A DNA stretch of 64,000 nt, taken from Spirometra erinaceieuropaei (taxonomy: Eukaryota; Platyhelminthes; Cestoda; Diphyllobothriidea; Diphyllobothriidae). Positions within the stretch are counted from its first letter, which is position 1. Each line of letters begins with the position of its first letter. A program made the position numbers and the translations under genes. Shown one piece after another: positions 21,070 to 32,495 of this stretch. A model generated the notes under the pieces. The model searched no databases. It was not told where the DNA came from and saw only the letters and a list, made by a program, of their open reading frames with translations. The stretch is from the NCBI GenBank assembly GCA_902702965.1, contig CACRXP010000314.1, positions 277,039 through 341,038 on the forward strand. Reading direction: 5' to 3'.

Positions 21070-21447
21070 ATGCTTCAACACCTAATGAACAAGATGCTCA
21101 ATTCAAATGAAAAGGTAACCATTCTCGCAGCCTTCAGGATCGGAAAGAAGGGGAGCGAACACTCGGAAACTGTGCATCCACGACCTCTGAAAATTGTTTG
21201 GGCAGTAAATAGGAGGCTAGCTTATTTCTGTCCAGTAAAAGCAGCCTCCGAATATCTCACAAGGAGGGTTTTTCAGCCGGACTATTCTCCAGCGGAACGT
21301 CTGAAACACCGCGAATTGGTAACGGAGTTGAAGAGGAGACTTGCAGCGGGAGAGAGCAACTTGGCCATTTTCAGGGGACGAGTAATACAGAGGAACGCGA
21401 TGTTGTTTTGGAACCAGCCAGTCATCATGATGGCGGTAGCAACATAA
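21070..21447 (+). pseudogene. LINE-C ORF1, C-terminal part
   Basis: LAAFRIGKKGSEHSETVHPRP, VFQPDYSPAERLKHREL and ELKRRLAAGESNLAIF are characteristic of CR1-group ORF1 C-termini and align with LINE-A. It overlaps the endonuclease frame slightly. Confidence 0.75.
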
Positions 21448-21479
21448 TATTGGCAAGCTCGAAACAAACCGAACGAAGC

Positions 21480-22160
21480 ATTGTCCAATTTTTCAAACTT
21501 AAATTCTTTTACACCAATGCTCAGAGTCTGTTTTCCAAGCTTGACGAAGTGAGAATACAGGTAGACGATACTCCTCCCGATGTTATAGTAATAACAGAAA
21601 CGTGGCTGTCAGAGAACGTAGGTGATTTCGCGGTAGCACTCACAGGATACCAATTGTTTAGGAGAGATAGGAGAGGTCGCCGGGGTGGAGGAGTTGCCAT
21701 GTATATCAAGAGCAATTTAACAGTGTGTGAGGGGACCAACAAAATTTCTGACGACACAGAGGCAATTTGGCTGACTATAAAGGCACGGGGGATCTCAGTC
21801 CCTCGAAGTCGTAACTACTTACCGGCCTCCGCAGTCGGATACCGGCCCAGATAATTGTCTACTGGAAAGCATAAAAGAGATCGCCAGTCGGCCAGACGTT
21901 GTTCTCATGGAGGGATTTTAATGCACCCTGCATTCAATGGAGCGATATGCATGCGAAGTGCTCGAAGAATGCCTTCGATTACGGTCTACTAAAGACAACC
22001 TTGGAAGCTCTTCTCACGCAACATGTCCTTTTTTCAACTAGAGCACGTGGACGGCAACAGGCCAGTTGTCTGTACCTCGTCTTCACCAAAGATACTAACA
22101 GTATACACGAGGTGTATTACCTACCTCCGCTCGGTCGAAGTGATCATGCAGTAATTTGAT
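21480..22160 (+). pseudogene. LINE-C AP-type endonuclease
   Basis: LKFFYTNAQSLFSKLDEVR, then VIVITETWLSE with the catalytic Glu, GYQLFRRDRRGRRGGGVAMY, a frameshift, WRDFNAPCIQW (DFN motif) and LGRSDHAVI (SDH motif). All main catalytic motifs are present but split by frameshifts near 21850-21900. Confidence 0.82.
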
Positions 22161-22237
22161 GGGAGTAGGAGCTGTATTCTGAACCGTATACAAAAGAGTA
22201 TACGAGGCCGAATATATGGAAGGGGGACTTTTGCCAA

Positions 22238-22560
22238 ATGAGGGCTGAGGCATCACAAATAGACTGGGATGTTATCTTCTCCGGAAACGTTAACGATGAC
22301 TGGAATTTATTTAAGGGTTGGTTATTGCATCTAATGAAGAGCCACTATCCTTTATCAAAGCCTACGATATCCAACCGCCCTCATTGGCTAACACGACACC
22401 TCAAAAAGGAGATCAACAAGAAAGTAAGGTTGTGGAAGAAATTTCGCGAAAACAACAACATTGCAGAGTTTACAGAATATAAAGTTCAAAGAAATGAGGT
22501 GAAAAGCCTGATTTTCAGGAGGCGACAGGATTCCGAAAGTAGTTTGCTTCACTGAACCGT
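22238..22560 (+). pseudogene. LINE-C endonuclease-RT linker
   Basis: IDWDVIFSGNVNDDWNLFKG to PHWLTRHLKKEINKKVRLWKK, EFTEYKVQRNEVKSLI: the conserved linker of CR1-like ORF2. Ends at a TGA in 22554-22556. Confidence 0.75.
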
Positions 22561-22745
22561 TAAAAATCCGAAATTGCTACACAGCTAGTTGCGGAAGAGC
22601 ACACGTAACAGGAATCCCATTCCTGTCATGAGGAATGATGACGGTTTGAGATGTCGGACAGTAAAAACTAAGCTGAGCATTTTGCGCAATTTTTCCAATC
22701 CGTTTTCACTATAGAAGCAGACTTTATTCCAACTAGTTCGAAAAC

Positions 22746-23695
22746 ATGGGAGATCCCACCATCAAAGACATTGTGTGTCGAGAAAAAACGATTTTGAAAG
22801 AACTAAAAAGCTTGGAGGAATGTAAATCTCCCGGTCCGGACGAGATCCCAGCAAAGCTGCTCTTTGAGCTTGCACAACAGCTCGCCAAGCCACTATCCTT
22901 TCTGTGCCAGAAATCGTTTGATGCTGGAACTCTTCCCACAGACTGGAAGACAGCCCACATAACACCCCTTTTCAAAAGCAGTAGTCGTGCTCTTGCGACG
23001 AAATACAGGCCTCTCAGCCTGACATCAATCTGCTGCAAAGTGATGGAGAAAACCATATAAAAGGAGTTTATGGCTGAGGACGACTAATAAGCCAGAAATG
23101 GCCATTCCAGTCTCCCTTATCTTTGTCGGTAATATCATTCTGAGTTTTTGATTTATTTGGAAACCAACAACCTCATATTAAATTCACTATTCGGTTTCCG
23201 TAGGGGAAGATCATGTGTGACGAACTTGCTATATACAATGCAAAGCTGGACAAGAGCACTGGACGCAAAACACATTGTGCATGTTGCCTATAGTGATTTC
23301 AGGAAGGCGTTCGACAGTGTTCCGCACCAGCGTCTCCTGCACAAGTTGAGAGTCATGGGCATCGACGGCAAACTTCTCAAATGGATCGAACATTTCCTTG
23401 TCGGCCGCTCCCAAATTGTCTGCGTAGAACAACAGCAATCAAGGTGCACATTCATAGACAGTTGGGTCCCACAAGGCTCGGTGCTCGGACCAACCTTCTT
23501 TCTCTTGTTCATCAATGATTGTGTAGATAGGTTGGACTGTGATTGTGCCATGTTTGCGGACGACATAAAAATCTGGAAAGTCATCCAGAATGCTGCCGAT
23601 GAGACGCACTTCCAAGATCTTTGTCAATTGGACGAGTGGTCCCGCAGATGGCCCTTGTCCTTCAGTTTGACCAAATGTACTTGCAAGTAACTTGA
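22746..23695 (+). pseudogene. LINE-C reverse transcriptase
   Basis: First part 22746-23060: LKSLEECKSPGPDEIPAKLL, WKTAHITPLFKSS, KYRPLSLTSICCKVMEK. A SINE piece intervenes, then 23148-23690 gives SLFGFRRGRSCVTNL, SDFRKAFDSVPHQRLLHKL, VPQGSVLGPTFFLLFIND and the intact catalytic FADDIKIW. The element stops at about 23695, before the thumb. Confidence 0.85.
23060..23145 (+). mobile_element. SINE body fragment in LINE-C RT
   Basis: GACGACTAATAAGCCAGAAA to TGTCGGTAATATCATTCTG is the SINE body without its tRNA head, placed between the two RT halves. Confidence 0.75.
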
Positions 23696-23728
23696 CCCAA
23701 ATGTGATTAAACTCGCGTCGTCCGGCGG

Positions 23729-23820
23729 GGCCTCGTAGTTCAGGTGGTCAGAGCGTTGGCTGTACTAAAGCCTCCATCTTACTGCCTTGGGTTCGAACCC
23801 CACTGAAGTGCCGAGTTTTT
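23729..23820 (+). repeat. tRNA-like sequence (Ser-type pseudogene or SINE head)
   Basis: Box A TAGTTCAGGTGG (23736-23747) and box B GGTTCGAACCC (23790-23800) are well spaced, with a Pol III-type T run at 23816-23820. An anticodon arm GGCT-GTACTAA-AGCC and a long variable region suggest a tRNA-Ser-like class II origin. The acceptor ends do not pair, so this is not a functional tRNA. Confidence 0.65.
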
Positions 23821-23866
23821 CGCAGTTGGGTCAATATGAATATATTTTCTTTATTGAGGAAGAAGA

Positions 23867-24129
23867 NNNNNNNNNNNNNNNNNNNNNNNNNNNNNNNNNN
23901 NNNNNNNNNNNNNNNNNNNNNNNNNNNNNNNNNNNNNNNNNNNNNNNNNNNNNNNNNNNNNNNNNNNNNNNNNNNNNNNNNNNNNNNNNNNNNNNNNNNN
24001 NNNNNNNNNNNNNNNNNNNNNNNNNNNNNNNNNNNNNNNNNNNNNNNNNNNNNNNNNNNNNNNNNNNNNNNNNNNNNNNNNNNNNNNNNNNNNNNNNNNN
24101 NNNNNNNNNNNNNNNNNNNNNNNNNNNNN
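23867..24129. other. assembly gap (Ns)
   Basis: 263 undetermined bases just after the tRNA-like sequence. Confidence 1.
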
Positions 24130-26260
24130 GAATTTTCCACCTTTAGCGTTCTGACATTTGGTACGTTTAACTACCGTACCAGGTGCTTCAATTTCACTTA
24201 TTTTTGTTCGTGTAGAAAGCCATGTACAGATAGGTGGACTGCTGCAGACCGCTGTTGAAGAGAATTTGAGGTATTCGTCACCATAGTGAAGCGAGAAGAG
24301 AAATCATCGAATCTGTTATTTGGATGGTTCGGGCGGGATCTTCCCCTTGGTACAGTACGAAATAAATTCGAAATCAAAAGATCGTAAGAATGGTAAAACT
24401 TGTGGGTTTGGTACTCAAATTCCGAATAATGTGTTGTTAGCTCTCAGTTAATTTCCGCATCCAATCTAGGTTATGGCGCATTTACCTTTGTTATAACAGA
24501 CGGAATTGTTGTTGTGTGAAAATACAAAAGGGTAATGCTAACAAGCTTAATTTTGTTATGCCTGTCGTTGTTGAGCCAACTGCAACCGCGAAAAAAGATT
24601 CTGCGAGCGGCTGGTCTCTAGCTCACAAAGTTTGAAAGCTATACCATCTGCTTTAATATATTTAGTTATGCTTCATTTATTAGTTGATTCTCATTTTATA
24701 TGCCCTTTCCTCTCCGGCTTATATTATATATTTTGCTCTATAATTCCCACTTCTACCTCCCATTTCAGCTGCGCTTGGATTATTAAACACGCGTAATGAT
24801 TGTCCACGCTCCTATTCCTGAATCAGAAACGAAAAACGGTCCTACAGAACAAGCTATTCCTGGGAGAACAACAGCTTCAGAGCCCAGGACCGTAGAAAGC
24901 TCCAGAAAAGGAGAAGGCTTATTTACTACACTTTGAAAGGAGTTTGCAGCCTAACCTGTGCATTATTAACAAATGAACAGATAAGCACACGATTTAAGAT
25001 TGCTTTAGAGTCTACATAACATAACTTACTCAAGTAAAAATGTTTTCTAATATGTTATTCGATTTCTGACTTCTGTTCTAATAGTGACGCACGATGTGTC
25101 CTGCTTTGCACATTTAAGTTACCCTCTTAATCATTTACAGTAACTGTTCCCTGTGATGCCTGCTTTGGAACACACCAAGAAAACAACACACACCATTGAG
25201 GTGCTGACAGTGAAGGGACCACGCGCGATCCAAAGAGGTTAAGGGAGGAAAACCGAAAGAGATCTTTTGTCTCTTCTTGCTCAATAGAAGCTTGAAGAGG
25301 AGCATATCCCTTGCGTCTTTTCGGCTACCATTTATTGCAGCTCATTTTCAAATTACCACCATTGACTTCACTGAATTGACAGTCATTTATTGATCATAGG
25401 AGTCCGTATTACTTTCTCAGACAGAATTGGTCGCTAAGGAAGTCAGAACATACGTCAATGACGTCAACTATGCCCGAGAGAGCTAGCGAAAATGGTGACT
25501 GCTTTAATATGACTTTGGAGAAAGGTCACAACTTGGCCAATTGCTATGTATTCCTTTACCCACGGTATAATGCCAAGTTGTATATGTTGATTCGACCGAG
25601 AGGTAACATGTTCAAGTGTCAGTGAGCGTCTGCGACTACATAGGGGGACGCTTTTGTCCTAACAGAATTCGACAGAGCGGTTGGCAGGTCGGGAGTCCGA
25701 AACCACTCAATAAAAAGGTGAATGAGCTCCAGACAGCATGGTCTTATACGGAGACGAAAAACATCGTAATACCGGTTTTCGGCAACAATTTTTCTTCTCA
25801 CTGTCACGTGCATGGCCACAAACCATTGAAAAATTGCTGTTGAGCATTCCAGAGGGTTACTGCTCAGAGGTATGCAAGGTATAGAGGAGCTCACTGAGAA
25901 ATAGACATATAACACGCCTTATAAATATTCCGAAAGCAGCGGCCAGCTCTCTCTTAATACACCGGGAACGAAAAGAACTAAACATCGAGGGCCTTTATTT
26001 GATAACATATCGTTCTCGTAAAAGCAATTCCATTTTTTGGTTTCTCCTCTCTCTCAGTATCTATTTTATTTTTGCTCCGTTATTATCTTAACTTCACTTT
26101 TCTGCTTCGATATGGTCAAAAAAATGATGTAACCTATTTCATATTCCTGCCAGAATTTCGCTGCTATTTCGGCCGCACTAAAGTTTTCCTCCACTATACC
26201 TCCACAGTCGCCCATACAGGAGCAACCTAAGTCGCTGTTCAACTTCTGACAAGTGTGACG
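24130..26260. other. upstream flank of the TCTP gene
   Basis: No element family from the rest of the window and no coding similarity was recognised here. It is the cleanest interval of the window together with 27.3-29.5 kb. Confidence 0.5.
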
Positions 26261-26265
26261 ACCCT

Positions 26266-26272
26266 TATAAAA
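26266..26272 (+). promoter_or_regulatory. candidate TATA box of the TCTP gene
   Basis: TATAAAA 154 bases upstream of the TCTP start codon. Position is plausible for a core promoter with a 5' UTR of roughly 120-130 bases; not tested. Confidence 0.4.
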
Positions 26273-26425
26273 CTGGTTTCAAAATTTTCTCACCGAGCGA
26301 GTTGAAGACACGACATTTAGCTTGAGCAATCTCTGGAGAACTTAGAACCTTGGACTTGCAGTTTATTTGAATTGGTTATTTTACTACACTGGTCGGCGGT
26401 GCACTTTCTCGTTTCGGCACGCGGG

Positions 26426-27064
26426 ATGATCATCTACCACGATTTGCTTAGCGGTACGTCTCCCTAATTTCCTGATCCATGGGCCACTTTTTTATTACGA
26501 GAGTAACGCATTGTCTTTTTAGATGGCGAGATGTTCAGCGACAGCTTCAAAGAGTAACGCATTGTCTTTTTAGATGGCGAGATGTTCAGCGACAGCTTCA
26601 AAGTTATTAAGGTGAACGATTTCATCTGGGAGGTTGAAGGGAAATCGATCACCGTTAAAGAAGGTGTCGATGGTGCTCTTTTGGGGGCCAACCCTTCGGC
26701 TGAAGAAGCGGAGGAGGTCGAAGATGGCGTCATAACCGTTATTGACTTGGTTTATGCCCACCAATTGCAAGAGTCTTCGCCTGGTTCAAAGAAATATTAC
26801 ATGGACTTCCTGAAAGACTACCTTAAAAAGCTTAAGACCAAGATGGAAGCTGACAAAGTCGATGAAACAACCATAGCCAAGTTTATGAAGGAGTCGCAGG
26901 CCTACGTCAAGGAGAAACTCCTGGCCGACTTCAACAACTTGACATTTTACCAACCCAAGACCTCCAGTGATGAATTCTACTTCATCCCAATGAACTACCG
27001 CGACGATGAATCTACGCCTTACTTCGTCTTTTTTGCAAATGGCCTTAAAGAAGAGAAGGTTTAA
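26426..27064 (+). CDS. TPT1: translationally controlled tumour protein (TCTP), two exons
   Basis: Exon 1 is 26426-26453 (MIIYHDLLS plus one base), the intron is 26454-26573 (GTACGT...TTTTTAG), and exon 2 is 26574-27064. Splicing gives a 172-residue protein, the usual TCTP length. Hallmarks: MIIYHDLLSDGEMFSDSFK at the N-terminus (compare the family's MIIYxDxxSxDEMFSD), the TCTP1 region LLGANPSAEEAEEVEDG (residues 45-61), VIDLVYAHQLQE for the second signature region, the helical hairpin (FLKDYLKKLKTKMEADKV), and STPYFVFFANGLKEEKV at the C-terminus. TCTP is a conserved cytosolic calcium- and tubulin-binding protein with roles in growth control; in parasitic worms secreted forms act as histamine-releasing factors (family knowledge). 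The intron acceptor is tandemly duplicated; only the downstream acceptor keeps the frame. No other intron is needed. Confidence 0.95.
26454..26573 (+). other. TCTP intron 1 (120 bp, phase 1)
   Basis: Donor GTACGT at 26454 and acceptor TTTTTAG ending at 26573. A second identical acceptor ends at 26522, but using it adds a TAA after eleven codons of exon 2. Confidence 0.85.
26500..26601 (+). repeat. 51-bp tandem duplication over the TCTP splice acceptor
   Basis: Two identical 51-base units (26500-26550, 26551-26601), each with polypyrimidine tract, AG and the first 29 bases of exon 2. The duplication is perfect and extends two bases further by match, so it is recent. Confidence 0.95.
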
Positions 27065-27306
27065 AGAACTCCCACGGCGTGTGCCGGAACCTATTTTCGC
27101 TTGATCTCTTTGACCCGAATTGGCCTGGACACAATACACACTGGGATAGTTAACGTCTTTTTCATGCTCTGGGTCTCATGTCCGCCATGCGTGAATCTTG
27201 GTCCTCTTTGTTGCCGTCCATTAGCAATCTCCACGAAGGCTATGCCTCACCTCCAAGCCTGCGTCATTCACAACCTAGCTCAATCATACTAACCGAACAG
27301 TATGGA

Positions 27307-27312
27307 AATAAA
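27307..27312 (+). terminator. TCTP polyadenylation signal
   Basis: AATAAA 243 bases after the TCTP stop codon; the first such hexamer downstream on this strand that I see. Confidence 0.55.
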
Positions 27313-27319
27313 CTACCTA

Positions 27320-29520
27320 ACAAACGAGAATGCGACTCCCGAGTCATTATGTATCATACTTGTTATTACCTTTCCATAAACGCCGGTTCGAAATGACCCG
27401 ATGGCTGATCGATCGCCCATGTATCTGTTTTGGAGTGGTTGCCGTTGAGTATTCTGGCCTGACACCGTAAACGTGGTTCCGTTGCTCCAACGTTAGCCAC
27501 TTGACTATTATGATAATTAGACACTCTACTTACTAATAGGGGTCGCTCACTACCTTGCTCTCCACCAATTACGGGAGCGGCGTATTTTACTTTGGCCTGG
27601 ACATGTGCACTTTTGTAGATGTTTCGTGGAAGATGAGTGAGTCGGTGCTCACATGTCAGGAGCGGCGGTCATTGTGAAGCGGATACCTGGCTGGCAATCT
27701 GTGGTGGCGTATTATCTGTCGGGTTGATTATTATGTAAACTTGGAGTTCTGTCTCGATTAAGGGTGTTTTTTTTTAGTTTATGAAAGCTGTCCAAGAGGA
27801 GATGTGGTTGACCAAAATGATGGGCATCTTTTTGGGTTTGTAGCGACCTTTCAGTCTGAGTGGGCGTCCTAGCCTGTTGGGGTTCTCAGAAGCTATCTAG
27901 GAAGAAGTTAATCGAAGGGGTGCCTCAGTAACAGAAGGCAGCCATAAAACCGCGTCCTTGTATAGCTTCTCGACTCTCCCATCCGGCAGTTTCCCTAAGA
28001 GTGTGAGAGTAGATGCTACAAGTAACTGAAGTCGCCTGGTATGTGGGGTTTTCATCCTGGGCTGATGTCGTCTGTTCAGCTCTCAGTCATACATGTCTAC
28101 GACGATGTTGCTACACTGTTGTGTTTGGCACCTTTGAAAGAAAAGGTCAGTCTGCTCTATCCTATGTTCCCAGTGAGGTCCTTCGTCGGATAATCTCCCT
28201 ACTGAACTTTCTTGAAAGTTGGGTATAGTATGGGATCCATGCCAGTTCAAAGCAGACGACACGTTATATATGCTAGCGGAGTTGCCAATTACGATAGCTG
28301 GGGCCACCGGGAACTATCGACTGGTCACCTTTATTGCTTTTGTCGAGCACAATTCAGTGGTTCCACGAGAATGTCTGCACTACCGTTTACCTCTGTTGAG
28401 CTTACGTTGATTAACCAAATGGGCGCACCCGACCGGATGTAGTGTTTGACGACAACGATTGCTACCCGCATTCAAGCCCACCCCCTTATTTCTGTCCAAT
28501 TCCACCGTCTTCAACTCTGGGCACTTATTGCATGAATCTTCCTCCCTGCGCTCAGGAGAAGTCCTATGGGTACAGGAGAAGACATAACCCTTTTTTTTCA
28601 GTTGGTCTGAACTTAACTGTCAAATCAGCCAGACTGAGCCAGGACGCTTTGTTAGCATTCCCTTTTTGTAGAAGTGGATCTCGTCACTGGGAGATCGAAC
28701 GTATGCTATAATTGCCGAAATGCGAGACTGTCGTCGGTACTTCCTCCTGCTTCTCAGACGCCTCCAACTGACTGCTTTGCTTAGTCGCGGTGACGTTTTG
28801 TTCACTGTTTCGGAATCGCAAAAGATTCCCGAGATGACCTGTTAGTGGCTCAGAGAAACCGAGGTACAAGAAATTATTATCTCCTTGGGTCTCTCGCCGT
28901 CCGGTTAGACGGAGTAAGGACTGTTGCTGAGTAAAGTCATCCTGGCTCCAAATTTAACAACGAGCTTTCGGCGGGTGACGTTTATGCGGATTGTGTCCCC
29001 TCGAATGATCTCGAAAATAGCGGTGCCAAGGTTAGAGAGCAGGGTGGCGTTGTCCTACCTGGACGCGTCCGCACCGATGGAATACTGTCACCCGGACGGC
29101 ATCTACCGCTCAGTTTAAGGTGACACTGTTTTGTTGGGCACCAGCTTCGACGATGAAGTGACTCCTTCCCTTGTCGTAAACTCAAGCTCCTATTCGCCTA
29201 CGTTGAATTTCGAGGCTCACTTAACCTCTATGGCCTTCCAGGAGGCATTTCTCCCCGCCGAACCGAGTGCCGCTGGGAAATCAAGCAAACAGATCACCGT
29301 CTCCCACTGAAAACAATGGTTCTGTACCAGGTTTGGTTGTAGAGCGCATACTCGGTGGAAATGGCCTGTGCCACGGAGGAAGTCCGTTCAGTGCGTCCAC
29401 CGAGAAGCCAAAGTGGTTCCGGCATGAAGCACTCGGTGTTAGTGTCATTGAGTTAATGCCTCCTTAGTCTGTGTTTCGTACTTTCGAAGGAATTAGGACG
29501 ATATTACTTCAGTTAAGTGT
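27320..29520. other. downstream flank of TCTP; no recognised genes
   Basis: Only short frames. Some segments (28900-29470) are GC-richer with mixed frames and may be a long-dead element, but no domain is recognisable. Confidence 0.45.
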
Positions 29521-29534
29521 GAATTGAAGTAAAG

Positions 29535-29900
29535 TTCACCGACTTCGTCTCAAATGAGACAGTCCGCGCTCGCTGCGATAACAACGCAAGAGTAACTCAG
29601 ACCATCCAAGAAAGACGACTGAGGTGGCTCGGGCATGTTCTTCGTCGTCCACCTCAGGAGCTCAGCGTTACTGCCCTGGATCCGACACCGCTACCCCATT
29701 GGAGGCGTCAAAGAGGGGGTCAGTTCAAACCTGGCTCGACACAGTTCGTCAAGACATGGAGGTGGTTCTTGGACCTTCGGTACTCAACCTCCGTCGTTGA
29801 CGGATCGTCAGGCGTGGAGAGGTACAGTTCGTGACATCATCGAGGCCGGCTAGATCAGGCGTGGTCTCAGCCGTATCCAGTACAAGTAAGTAAGTAGGCA
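29535..29900 (+). pseudogene. LINE-E (RTE/Jockey-type) ORF2 C-terminus
   Basis: TIQERRLRWLGHVLRRPPQE (about 29597-29656) is the signature near the end of many non-LTR RT proteins, followed by WRRQRGGQFKTWLDTVRQDM and, in another frame, RQAWRGTVRDIIEAG. The sequence ends with an (AAGT)n tail (29886-29894), as short 3' repeats do in such elements. Frameshifted relic, 5'-truncated. Confidence 0.75.
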
Positions 29901-30344
29901 CTTCAATTCAACGAGGCAGACTTACTGTGCTATGATAACCACAACATTCCAAGTCGATCAAAAACGACACCAGAACAGTTCCTATAGACAGGCAATCCAT
30001 GCTCACGTGTGGCCGTTCTTTCAGAGGCGATAGATAACTATGATGCAGACCTCGTCGGACACAGATCCAGCAACCCGCCATGACAATCACTATCAGCATT
30101 GTGTTAGGGAGGCCTGTGTTCGCCAGTTGGATCTTGTTCGCATTCCTAGACCGTGCTCTGTCAACGTCAGTTTCGGCCGGCCGTCACTGAGCACACCACT
30201 TAACTGGCCAGCGCTAGGATCTCCAGAAAGTCCTTCAAGCCACACATCTGTATGCCGGCCTACCGATTTTGGGTTGCGCCTTCTATGACTCCACTGAGAA
30301 ATACAAGCAAGCTCTGATCCCACTCACGCATGGCAGCCGATGGT

Positions 30345-30832
30345 CATGACTCCTGCTGAGCGGGACAGTGGATGACATTGTTGTGACCAAGCGGTGTGAA
30401 TGTGTGTGTCTGCACTTGGAGAAGAGAGAAGGCACCATAATGAGGGGTTTATTGTGCACAGAACCCAGAGTTTACCTCTCAGGCGGCAGTGACCACTGGC
30501 GAAGCCAGGGCTGGTGTTGACTGCTTCCAGTCAGGCCTGAGAATCCTTGGGACAGTTGTAGCAGCGTCTTTTGTAGGCTCGTGGGCCAAGCTCAAGTGGT
30601 GTCCAGTCAGTGTGTGTTGCATTTGCTGAAGGGTGGTGTCCCAGTGACTTAGGTTGTGGTTGCAGGGGGGAGGTGCGTTCAATCGGCCGCATGGGCAGCT
30701 GCATCTGCGCGGACGCAGGTATGCCCGAGCTGTCGGTCGTGAGACTTCAGGTCAGCGTGTCTGGAACGGCTCGCTACAAGGGGTGAATGACCTTGAGGCA
30801 GCGAGGTTTTGATGAATGACGCCAGACCTGTT
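30345..30832 (-). repeat. LTR-like block, relative of 57792-58292
   Basis: On the minus strand it starts GCAGCCATCATAACAGGTCTG and proceeds collinearly with the 57.8-kb block: AACCTCGCTGCCTCAAGGTC, the CAACCACAACCTAAG region, and GAACCCAGAG-type end with an AATAAA signal (TGCACAATAAACCCCTCAT). No internal retrotransposon sequence flanks it, suggesting a solo LTR. Confidence 0.6.
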
Positions 30833-31470
30833 ATGATGGCTGCCCACTACAACATCCCTGCGAAGGCGGCTGGGTCGAAGTCTACTGAGGAGGTGTGGTT
30901 GTTACCAACGTCTCGAAACGCATTTGTGCGCCCACAAGCTTGTGCCCTTACCTATGCTCACATTCTTTCCCTATCCCGACGGTTTCACCGTCAAAATCGG
31001 CGTCTACCGCGTATCCCAGGGAATGGACACAGCACTGGTGACTTGAGTGCCAATTGCTTTATGGCGACAGCCGACTTGCGTAGCATCTTCTGCACTCTCC
31101 CCCACCCACCTAGGCCCGGCGGCAAGACAACGTCAGAACGACCAGAAGCCGTGTACGCGTGCCGCGCACGTGCCGCGGAGGTCACCTACATGAGAATGCT
31201 ATAGAAGTCACGTTAAGAAGGAGTCGTTGCAGCCTGGCTCTCCGTCCTGGGAGGGCTGAGACACCCTATCAACTGGTAGTCTTCCGAGCCACAACTTTTT
31301 GCGAGTCAGGTTTTCTATATTGAGGAATTAATTTCTCTCTCACTCCCGTTCACCAGTCGACTGTCCGAGCCGGTCAGTTAGCCGGTAAATGGGTAATTTC
31401 TCGTGTCCCGACAGGCGTTACTGGGAATGCGCGCCCAGATGCACAGCTCACGCAGACAGTCTTCTGGCGT
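30833..31470. repeat. dispersed repeat remnant (CRE-like block)
   Basis: GCACTCTCCCCCACCCACC and GGCAAGACAACGTC (31090-31135) and TGCTATAGAAGTCACGTTAAG (31197-31217) recur with changes at 48500-48690, in part at 55120-55170, and inverted at 35560-35660 and 62090-62160. Class unknown; no coding capacity. Confidence 0.5.
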
Positions 31471-31535
31471 TTACTAATAAAAAAAAACCTATGCAATTTG
31501 CCACAAAAAACTGAAACACAGGTTTACTCTCCGGC

Positions 31536-32495
31536 GCTGTAGTGAACCGGAAGACAAAGTTGCCGAATCCCAATATCTTCGACGAGTTTTCAGAAGAAAT
31601 GGTTACCCGCGCAACTTCGTCAACCGGTGCATGCGCAAACGAGACGAGCGAAAAAGTCGTGCCGACCCCAAATTCTGGCGAGCGATCCCGTATCTCAAGA
31701 ACGTCTCAGAGGCCGTTATTCGCCTTCTTGCACCACTTGGGGTTCGAGTTGCACACAGACCGGAGGCCACCATGAGGCGTCAGGTGATGAGACCAAAAGA
31801 CCCACTGCCACGGCAAGAAACATCTGGAGTCGTTTACCGGATCTGGTGCAGTTGCGGACAAAGCAACTATGTACGTCGGAGAAACTGGAAGACTGCTCCG
31901 GACACGGATTGTCGAACACGCGGCAACGGTACGGAGAAATGACGCCAACTCTCAGGTAGCGGCCCATTCGACAAGACTCGGCCACACATTCAAGTTCGAT
32001 GAGGCCAAAATTCTCGCAAGAGGGGATAATCGCGTGAGCCGCGAGTTGCTTGAGTCATGGTTCACGGGACCTCAGTCTATCAACAAGTGTAACTAAATCT
32101 CCTCTTCATATTCCGTGCTGAGGCACAGGCTGGCCAAAGCAATCGACCATTCGGGGAGCGCGCAAGCCGGCGAGCCAGATGGCTGAGCAATCATCACGCC
32201 AGCATCCAACATGGGTGATGAGATTTTAGCGATTAACAATCCATTAGCGTACCAGCGGGCAACAATCCTTGGTGAATGGGAGCGCGGTTAATTGCTATAG
32301 GTATGCGGTAGCATAGCGACTGCATCCTGCAAATACTGCAACTTCCTGTGCACGAGTTACCCTTTTCTGCCACTATCTCTGATGATGGGTTCAAGTGAGA
32401 ATCCGAAACATCAGGCGAATAAAGTCCTTGTTCCAGCGATCGCTTCTTCTTCTGATCAACTAGTTCCTGGAACTCGCATCTTCGCTAGTATCGGC
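31536..32495 (+). mobile_element. PLE-2 copy (linker, endonuclease, terminal repeat)
   Basis: VFRRNGYPRNFVNRCMRKRDE (about 31585-31645) and LKNVSEAVIRLLAPLGVRVA form the linker; GVVYRIWCSCGQSNY starts the GIY-YIG domain. A small insertion at about 31870 (CTATGTACG where others have CTACG) shifts the frame, and HAATVRRNDANSQVAAHSTR to SWFTGPQSINKCN continues in the next frame. The terminal repeat with a ribozyme-like motif follows, ending in the start of the next ORF (SSSDQLVPGTRIFASI). Confidence 0.82.
32379..32412 (+). ncRNA. hammerhead-like ribozyme motif, PLE-2
   Basis: CUGAUGA, one U, helix GGGUUC/GAAUCC (6 bp), GAAACAUC. The core is perfect; ACAU in the helix III position departs from the ACGU seen in other copies. 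Confidence 0.5.

Larger units (their letters stand above)
19725..23695 (+). mobile_element. LINE-C, CR1-like non-LTR retrotransposon
   Basis: Same lineage type as LINE-A but better preserved: ORF1 (19725-20280, resuming 21070), AP endonuclease (21500-22160), linker (22238-22560) and RT (22746-23690). It is interrupted by LINE-B (20285-21069) and a SINE piece (23060-23145), and cut at the 3' end where a tRNA-like sequence begins. Confidence 0.88.

Noticed and set aside
23729..23820. Functional tRNA gene
   Set aside because: The acceptor stem does not pair and the anticodon stem has only four clear pairs.
26523..26557. Start of TCTP exon 2 at the first acceptor
   Set aside because: It leads to an in-frame TAA after eleven codons, so the second acceptor must give the functional product.
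29390..29467. Shared GVxVIEL-type ending with the minus frame at 56054-56200
   Set aside because: The match is about ten residues with no wider similarity; probably chance.
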